From positions 1 through 43,776 of the forward strand of contig CAZDIO010000084.1 of assembly GCA_964505555.1 (NCBI GenBank): a stretch of 43,776 nucleotides of DNA. The letters are read 5' to 3'. Under the pieces are notes generated by a model that saw only the letters and a list, made by a program, of their open reading frames with translations, did no database searches and was not told where the DNA came from. Source of the DNA: CAZDIO01 sp964505555. GTDB lineage: Bacteria; Bdellovibrionota_C; UBA2361; SZUA-149; CAZDIO01. Positions 39,120-43,776 of this stretch are shown here, piece after piece. Position 1 is the first letter of the stretch. Every line of letters starts with the position of its first letter. A program made the translations under genes and the position numbers.

Positions 39120-39551
39120 CTACTTTCCAGAGATTTTTTTTAGGTGACGGTTGATCGCTTCTAAGGTGACTGAACTTACATGGTGTTCCATACCCTCAAC
39201 ATCAATCTCTGAGATATGTCGGGGCACGCCAAGAGCCGTAAAAAATCGAATCAGGATATCATGACGGCGTTTTGAAAGGGAGGCGGTTTCTGCTCCTTTT
39301 TTTGTAAGCGAAATCGGCTGACGACCCCCAGCTTTTACATATCCCTGATGGGTAAGTCGTTGAAGGGTGCGAAGGGCGGTGACATGGGAGATTCCTAAAT
39401 GTTTTGCGATATCGCAGGTGCGAGCTTCTCCTTTTTCAGTGATCAGATCGGCAATAAGCTCCGTATAATCCTCGGCTGACTCTTGCGAATGATGACTCCG
39501 CGTTGCCTGAAAAGGAGCAGAACGGCTTTGTTTTTTTGAAGGTGTCGACAT
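39120..39551 (-). CDS. mntR: MntR-like manganese-dependent DtxR-family repressor
   Basis: Start placed at ATG 39551; a longer frame reaches 39644 but that point lies inside operator 1, upstream of any plausible transcript start. The protein has 143 aa: a basic/Ser-rich leader (1-25), then a winged helix with SAEDYTELIADLI, CDIAKHLGISHVTALRTLQRL (recognition helix) and ISLTKKGAETA. The dimer/metal domain has Asp28, Glu31, His97, Glu119, Glu122 and His123, the set used by MntR for Mn2+ (E119-GMEHHVS). Overall it reads like E. coli MntR, with GMEHHVS. With Mn2+ bound it should repress the divergent importer and its own operon. The glutaredoxin-like gene follows it nine nt downstream. Confidence 0.9.
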   Translation of the reverse strand: MSTPSKKQSRSAPFQATRSHHSQESAEDYTELIADLITEKGEARTCDIAKHLGISHVTALRTLQRLTHQGYVKAGGRQPISLTKKGAETASLSKRRHDILIRFFTALGVPRHISEIDVEGMEHHVSSVTLEAINRHLKKISGK

Positions 39552-39627
39552 AGAGGCATATTTTCCCAGATAATCACGCCCGAGGGAACCCTTTAAATTC
39601 GCGTTTGTTGGCAGAAAAAGATACTTC

Positions 39628-39656
39628 TTGACGGAATGTAGCATATGCTACATAAT
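39628..39656 (+). promoter_or_regulatory. Sigma-70 promoter of the metal import operon
   Basis: TTGACG (39628-39633), a 17-nt spacer and CATAAT (39651-39656) match the consensus at 5/6 positions in each hexamer. The spacer contains operator 1, so a bound repressor would block RNA polymerase. Transcription would start near 39663, leaving a leader of about 65 nt before ATG 39728. Confidence 0.65.
39636..39653. promoter_or_regulatory. MntR operator 1 (perfect palindrome)
   Basis: ATGTAGCATATGCTACAT is an exact 18-bp palindrome between the -35 and -10 of the importer promoter. Its arms resemble the E. coli MntR box (AACATAGC-N4-GCTATGTT). It also lies at the 5' end of the divergent mntR gene, so both directions can be controlled. 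Confidence 0.8.
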
Positions 39657-39665
39657 AAAACCAAC

Positions 39666-39683
39666 ATGTAGCTCCTGCTACAT
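39666..39683. promoter_or_regulatory. MntR operator 2
   Basis: ATGTAGC-TCCT-GCTACAT has the same 7-bp arms as operator 1 with an unmatched 4-bp centre. The site starts exactly 30 bp after operator 1 (about three helical turns) and just downstream of the predicted transcription start. Tandem repressor binding is likely. Confidence 0.8.
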
Positions 39684-39727
39684 ATAAATAAATCCCTCTT
39701 ATCGTGGAATATATAGTGAGATAGTCT

Positions 39728-40636
39728 ATGTCAAAATATCTAAAAGTAATCCTTTTCCTTTTTTCTGCGGCTCTTGCTGTTCCTTCGTTTGTTCTTGCAA
39801 AGCCCATTTCTATAGTAACGACAACGAACATGATTGCCGATCTGGTGCGAAATGTTGGCGGCGAAGAGGTTGAGATTACAACCCTCATGGGACCGGGTGT
39901 GGATCCTCATCTCTATAAAGCGACGCAAGGAGATCTTCGTCGTTTGACTGAAGGTGAGGTGGTTTTTTACAACGGACTTCACCTTGAGGGGAAAATGGTG
40001 GATATCTTTGAGAAAATCGCCCGTAATCGTCCTGTGTATGCGGTATCAGAAGATATTGATCGCTCTCTCCTTCGTGCCCCCCCCGAGTTTGCTGGAAATT
40101 ACGATCCTCATATCTGGTTTGATGTTTCCCTGTGGGTTCAAGCAACAAAGACAATAACCAAACGGCTCTCCGAGTATCGACCAGAGAAAAAGGATTATTT
40201 TGAAAAAAATCTTCAGGCATACACGGTTGAAATGCTAACGCTCCATGAGTGGGTGAAAGGAAAAATTGCAAGCATTCCTTCTGAACAGCGAATTTTAATT
40301 ACCGCGCATGATGCCTTTGGCTACTTTGGGCAAGCATATGGTATTAGAGTTTTAGGTCTTCAGGGAATTAGCACAGCAAGTGAATTTGGTCTTCATGATG
40401 TGAAACATCTTGTTGATATCATTATCGATAAAAAGGTAAAAGCGATCTTTGTTGAATCAAGTGTTCCGCAGCGGTTTGTTCTCTCCCTCCAAGAAGGAGT
40501 TAAAGCACGAGGAGGAAGCGTCGCCATTGGTGGGCAACTTTATTCTGATTCGATGGATGCTCCAGGCACTCCAGCGGGAACCTATTTGGGAATGATTAAA
40601 ACCAACGTGGAAACAATTGTAAAGGCGCTCTCGTAA
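39728..40636 (+). CDS. Metal-binding periplasmic protein, TroA/MntC-like (Mn/Fe/Zn)
   Basis: The 302-aa cluster A-I solute-binding protein has a signal peptide (1-24, ending FVLA) and no lipobox, so it is periplasmic. The metal site is visible: His61 in DPHLYK, His128 in DPHIWFD, His194 in ITAHDAFGYF, and Asp277 in YSDSMDAPG, i.e. three His and an Asp as in TroA-type Mn/Zn proteins. The insulating helix region has VRNVGGEEVEITTLMGPG and LHLEGKMVDIF. There is no His-rich loop, arguing against a dedicated ZnuA-type zinc protein. It is the first gene of the operon driven by the MntR-regulated promoter. A run of eight C residues occurs at 40077-40084. Confidence 0.93.
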   Translation: MSKYLKVILFLFSAALAVPSFVLAKPISIVTTTNMIADLVRNVGGEEVEITTLMGPGVDPHLYKATQGDLRRLTEGEVVFYNGLHLEGKMVDIFEKIARNRPVYAVSEDIDRSLLRAPPEFAGNYDPHIWFDVSLWVQATKTITKRLSEYRPEKKDYFEKNLQAYTVEMLTLHEWVKGKIASIPSEQRILITAHDAFGYFGQAYGIRVLGLQGISTASEFGLHDVKHLVDIIIDKKVKAIFVESSVPQRFVLSLQEGVKARGGSVAIGGQLYSDSMDAPGTPAGTYLGMIKTNVETIVKALS

Positions 40637-40640
40637 GTTT

Positions 40641-41429
40641 ATGAACGAAACTCATCAAACAACTCCTGCGATTGAAGTTCATGACCTCACGGTAAGTTAT
40701 CAACATAAGCCGGTGCTCTGGGCTATCGATTTTTCCATCCCTGAAGGAAAAATTGTCTCTGTTGTCGGCCCCAACGGGGCGGGAAAATCAACACTGCTAA
40801 AGGCGGTGATGGGACTTCTGCCGCGAGCAAGTGGATATGTAAAGATTTATGGTGAAGATTTAGAAAAGAAACGCTCGCTCATCGCGTATGTTCCACAAAG
40901 AGAGGAGGTAGATTGGGATTTTCCGATTCATGTCTACGATGTGGTGCTGATGGGTCGATATGGTCGACGAGCTTTCTATCATCGTCCAACAAAGGAAGAT
41001 CATCTGGTAACTTCAGAAGCGCTCGAACAGGTCGGGATGGCTGAGTTTTCAAAACGACAAATAAGTCAGCTTTCGGGAGGGCAGCAACAGCGGGTATTTC
41101 TTGCTCGTGCTCTGGCCCAGCAAGCGACGGTGTATCTGATGGACGAGCCGTTTGCGGGGGTAGACGCAGCAACAGAAAAAGCGATCGTTGAAGTGTTTGA
41201 AAAACTTCGCGCTGCTGGCAAAACAATTGTTTGTGTTCATCACGATATTCAGACCGTGGTTGAGTATTTTGATTGGACGATATTAATCAACCTCCGTCTC
41301 ATTGCGGCAGGACCTACCGCAACCGTGTTTACGGCAGAGAATCTTAACCGCACCTATGGTGGTCGCCTTGGGCTCCTTACTGAAATTACGGAGAAATTGC
41401 GCAAAGAGGAGTGGAAAGAGCGCGCGTGA
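40641..41429 (+). CDS. Metal ABC importer ATPase (YtgB/MntB-like)
   Basis: The 262-aa protein is an ABC ATPase with Walker A GPNGAGKSTLL, the metal-family Q-loop AYVPQREEVDWDFPIHVYDVVLMGRYG, signature LSGGQQQRVFLARAL, Walker B VYLMDEPFAGVD and switch His in VCVHHDIQTV. It powers the importer from the cytosol. The start is ATG 40641, four nt after the stop of the binding-protein gene. The last codons overlap the permease-repressor fusion gene, which begins with a GTG overlapping the TGA at 41427. Confidence 0.94.
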   Translation: MNETHQTTPAIEVHDLTVSYQHKPVLWAIDFSIPEGKIVSVVGPNGAGKSTLLKAVMGLLPRASGYVKIYGEDLEKKRSLIAYVPQREEVDWDFPIHVYDVVLMGRYGRRAFYHRPTKEDHLVTSEALEQVGMAEFSKRQISQLSGGQQQRVFLARALAQQATVYLMDEPFAGVDAATEKAIVEVFEKLRAAGKTIVCVHHDIQTVVEYFDWTILINLRLIAAGPTATVFTAENLNRTYGGRLGLLTEITEKLRKEEWKERA

Positions 41430-42718
41430 GTAAACTGTTTTTTGAATTTTGGTCTTTTAATGATCCCAATACCGTTTGGGTCATTATTGGTTGTGTGCTT
41501 TTGGGACTGAGCGCGGGGGTTATTGGGAGTTTTGCGTTTCTTCGGAAGCAATCCCTTGCTGGAGACGCTCTTGCTCATGCAGCATTGCCGGGAGTGACCT
41601 CTGCATTTCTACTCTTTCATAGTAGAGAACCAGAAGTGCTCTACCTAGGGGCGAGTATAAGCTGTTTGATATCGTTTCTTGTGATCCAGTACTTGGTCAA
41701 GCATACAAAGATTAAAATGGATTCAGCGTTAGCAATCGTGCTCTCCACGTTCTTTGCTTTAGGGATTTTTCAACTGGCTCAAATCCAAAAGCTACCGCTT
41801 GCCTCCCAAGCGGGTTTGGATAAAATGCTTTTTGGGCAAGCGGCTTCGCTTGTGCGAGATGATGTCGTTGTGCTCTCCGTTGTTTCACTCCTCAATACCT
41901 TATTGGTGTTTGCATTTTATAAAAAACTCAAGTTGATCACATTTGATAGGGGATTTGCCAAAGCTGTTGGTGTGCCCATAATGTTTTATGATGCACTCTT
42001 TGCGGTGCTTCTTGTTTTTTCAATCGTTACGGGCTTACAACTTGTGGGAGTTGTGTTAATGGCGGCACTGATCTTAACTCCCCCCGCAGCGGCAAGATTC
42101 TGGACGGAGAAACTTTCTCTGATGCTTGTTCTTGCTGGGACGTTTGGTGCCGTTTCGGCGTTATTAGCCGCAAACATCTCTTATATCGCACCACGAATGC
42201 CCACGGGACCGTGGATGATCGTCGTGATCTCTACGATATTTTTAATCTCCTTACTCATCGCTCCACAACGAGGAGTGTTCCCGCGCCTGTGGCGACGAAG
42301 AAAACTTGCCCGGCGAATTGTTGATGAAAATGTTTTACGAACGTTTTACAAACTAGGAGAAAGTGAACGCGATTATTTTCTGACTCTTGAGCCAAAAACA
42401 GTTCTTCGGTTTCGAAATATTACGGAACAGGAACTTGAGGCCGCTCTTTCTCGATTAAAAAAGTGTGCTCTTATTGAGCAGGCAGAAGGATGTTTTCGCC
42501 TCAGTGCCGATGGGCTAAAACGCGCAAAAGAACTCACCCGCTTTCATCGACTCTGGGAATTATATCTTACAGAAAAGATTGATATCGCCCCTGATCATGC
42601 CCATGCTGATGCAGAAGAGATAGAACATATTCTCACCGAAGAGCTCGGTGAGCGTCTTGTTCTCGAATTAGAGTCCCCCAGAGAGGATCCGCATGGAAAA
42701 GTTATTCCACCTGGATAG
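41426..42718 (+). CDS. Metal ABC permease fused to DtxR/MntR-like repressor domain (YtgCR-like)
   Basis: Start chosen at GTG 41426 because it overlaps the upstream stop as GTGA; GTG 41411 is the alternative. The product is about 430 aa. Residues 1-285 form an ABC-3 permease with about eight helices (FAFLRKQSLAGDALAHAALPGV, LVGVVLMAALILTPPAAARFW). After RRRKLARRI come a winged helix (about 297-370) and a dimer/metal domain (about 371-430): FHRLWELYL (DtxR His79/Glu83 equivalents), HAHADAEEIEHIL (ancillary His98, then Glu-Glu-Ile-Glu-His) and DPHGKVIPP. The position of DtxR Cys102 is Glu, as in Mn-selective family members. The same layout occurs in chlamydial YtgC-YtgR, whose repressor half is cleaved free. 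It is not a chance fusion, since both domains are complete. Confidence 0.92.
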   Translation: MSKLFFEFWSFNDPNTVWVIIGCVLLGLSAGVIGSFAFLRKQSLAGDALAHAALPGVTSAFLLFHSREPEVLYLGASISCLISFLVIQYLVKHTKIKMDSALAIVLSTFFALGIFQLAQIQKLPLASQAGLDKMLFGQAASLVRDDVVVLSVVSLLNTLLVFAFYKKLKLITFDRGFAKAVGVPIMFYDALFAVLLVFSIVTGLQLVGVVLMAALILTPPAAARFWTEKLSLMLVLAGTFGAVSALLAANISYIAPRMPTGPWMIVVISTIFLISLLIAPQRGVFPRLWRRRKLARRIVDENVLRTFYKLGESERDYFLTLEPKTVLRFRNITEQELEAALSRLKKCALIEQAEGCFRLSADGLKRAKELTRFHRLWELYLTEKIDIAPDHAHADAEEIEHILTEELGERLVLELESPREDPHGKVIPPG

Positions 42719-42741
42719 GAGCATATAAGGACGAATATACG

Positions 42742-43641
42742 ATGACTGCTGAACTTTGGATAATAGCCATTGCCTCTCTCGTGGGAGTGTCTTGTTCGCT
42801 TGTCGGGGTGTTTCTCGTGCTGCGGCGCATGTCGATGCTTGGCGATGCAATCAGCCACTCAGTGCTTTTTGGAATTGTGCTCTCTTTTCTTTTAACAGGG
42901 AGTCGTGCTGGTCCAGTGATGCTGATTGGTGCAGGAGTTGTGGGAGTAGCGACCGTTTATATTACTGGTGTTCTTCATAAATATGGAAAGCTTCAGGAAG
43001 ATGCGAGCATCGGAGTTACCTTTACCTGGCTTTTTGCCTTAGGGGTGATCCTGATCTCGTTCTATGCAGGGAGGGTCGATCTTGATCAAGAATGTGTGCT
43101 CTATGGGGAGATTACTTTTGCTCCTTTTGATACCGTTCTTCTCGGAGGAGTTGATATTGGTCCCCGTTCTTTTTGGATGCTTGCGGTAATAACGCTTTGT
43201 AATCTTCTTGCTGTGGTTTTTTGTTATCGAAGATTTCAGGTCGTATCGTTTGACCCGATCCTGGCGCATTGTATTGGAGTTAAAGTATCGCTCTGGCATT
43301 ACTTGTTAATGACCCTTGTTTCTTTAACGACGGTGTCTTCTTTTGACGCGGTTGGGGCGATATTAGTGGTGGCGATGCTCGTTGTTCCTGCTAATGCGGC
43401 CTACCTTTTTTGTCGTTCACTGCAAGGGATGATCATCAGTGCTGTGGTTATTTCACTCGTTTCTGCTGTCGGTGGATATTATCTTGCCTCTGCCTATGAC
43501 AGTTCGATCTCTGCATCAATTGCGCTCGTAAGTGGCGCCATTTTGGTGTTTGTCCTCCTTTTTGTTGGGGACTATTCGTTGCGAAAGAAGATATTTAGAA
43601 AAACAGAATTTAATCAAGAAACCCTAATCGCATCTACCTAA
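42742..43641 (+). CDS. Metal ABC permease, second subunit (YtgD/MntD-like)
   Basis: The 299-aa ABC-3 permease has about nine membrane segments: LVGVSCSLVGVFLVLRRMSMLGDAISHSVLFGIVL near the N-terminus (with the family DAxSHSxLxG motif), an EDASIGVTFTWLFALGVILIS segment and the C-terminal VGAILVVAMLVVPANAAYLFCRSL (VGxxLVxAxLxxPA). It pairs with the fusion permease as a heterodimer, as in YtgC/YtgD and TroC/TroD. Starts at ATG 42742, with AAGGA about ten nt upstream. It has no repressor tail. It completes the four-gene operon; the next sequence is non-coding to the window end. Confidence 0.94.
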   Translation: MTAELWIIAIASLVGVSCSLVGVFLVLRRMSMLGDAISHSVLFGIVLSFLLTGSRAGPVMLIGAGVVGVATVYITGVLHKYGKLQEDASIGVTFTWLFALGVILISFYAGRVDLDQECVLYGEITFAPFDTVLLGGVDIGPRSFWMLAVITLCNLLAVVFCYRRFQVVSFDPILAHCIGVKVSLWHYLLMTLVSLTTVSSFDAVGAILVVAMLVVPANAAYLFCRSLQGMIISAVVISLVSAVGGYYLASAYDSSISASIALVSGAILVFVLLFVGDYSLRKKIFRKTEFNQETLIAST

Positions 43642-43696
43642 GGTGGCGGTTATTCCAACGCTAGAGCTGTTCCATTTTAGATGTAGTGGGATCTCT

Positions 43697-43719
43697 CTGT
43701 CGTTGGGGGCGAACCGAAG
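43697..43719 (+). repeat. Degenerate CTGTCGTTG repeat, copy 6
   Basis: CTGTCGTTGGGGGCGAACCGAAG keeps the ends and spacing of the repeat core CTGTCGTTGCGAGCGAAG, but with substitutions. It lies downstream of the metal import operon. Confidence 0.4.
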
Positions 43720-43728
43720 AAAAACCGG

Positions 43729-43771
43729 GGTTGTTTTGGAGCAAACATATATGTTAGCGTGGCTCCCAACC
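43729..43771. repeat. Stem-loop with palindromic loop at the window edge
   Basis: GGTTG-TTTT-GGAGC (43729-43742) pairs with GCTCC-CAACC (43762-43771) as a 10-bp stem with a 4-nt bulge. The loop contains the perfect 12-bp palindrome AACATATATGTT (43744-43755). It may end the metal operon transcript or belong to an upstream region of a gene beyond the window. Confidence 0.45.
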
Positions 43772-43776
43772 ACACA

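Noticed and set aside
39552..39644. N-terminal extension of MntR from the upstream ATG at 39644
   Set aside because: That start lies inside operator 1 and the extra residues do not resemble MntR, so the start was set at 39551.

Overview
The window reads as a chromosomal segment of a Gram-negative, rod-shaped bacterium of moderate GC content. The support is MreB, a tripartite heavy-metal RND efflux system with an outer-membrane channel, cleavable signal peptides, and ATG/GTG/TTG starts with AGGAG-type ribosome sites. Gene content (HNH protein with an N-terminal helical domain, HDOD protein, S8 protease with FG-GAP repeats, LESLG...AGGVAHDLNN-type kinase) resembles deltaproteobacterial or Bdellovibrionota-like lineages, but this placement is inference. 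I found no rRNA, tRNA, CRISPR array, transposase or phage genes.

Layout. 1-5.3 kb: a secreted EF-hand/dockerin-like protein with a Lys/Ala coiled-coil tail, a RidA-family protein lacking one family residue, a small membrane protein, an ABC exporter and an unrecognised helical protein. 5.3-14.1 kb: 3-hydroxyacyl-CoA dehydrogenase, a lone mreB, an ABC-F ATPase, a UPF0104-type membrane protein, a TTG-start subtilase with a C-terminal propeller-like repeat region, and a cold-shock protein with a long acidic tail and a foldable 5' leader. 14.6-20.1 kb: a soluble histidine kinase with fused receiver, dus overlapping an MlaF-like ATPase, and a Ski2-like helicase cut in two by an in-frame TAG. 20.2-26.4 kb: a complete czc-like heavy-metal efflux operon with a His-rich leader protein. 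26.7-29.4 kb: two small proteins (one resembling DnaA domain I or the DnaX C-terminal domain) and an orphan ABC-3 metal permease plus ATPase without a binding protein. 29.4-36.6 kb: HNH protein, HDOD protein, PfkB kinase, several small unknowns and a GT4 glycosyltransferase. 36.7-38.6 kb: a fusion of a UPF0104 flippase-like membrane domain to a GT2 glycosyltransferase. 38.6-43.6 kb: a manganese/iron locus.

The strongest system is the last one. A stand-alone MntR is divergent from a four-gene ABC-3 importer (binding protein, ATPase, permease, permease) in which the first permease carries a C-terminal DtxR/MntR-like repressor domain, as in the chlamydial YtgABCD (YtgCR) arrangement. Two 18-bp operators, ATGTAGC-N4-GCTACAT, lie 30 bp apart in the divergent promoter. 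One sits between a good -35 and -10, the other just past the predicted start of transcription. The locus therefore appears to carry two metal-sensing repressors, one cytosolic and one tethered to the transporter.

The window also contains a family of short dispersed elements built on a CTGTCGTTGCGAGCGAAG core. Three of them look like 70-90 bp hairpin or MITE-like units at gene ends. A second repeat family is built on CACAGAG/CGCAGAG words.
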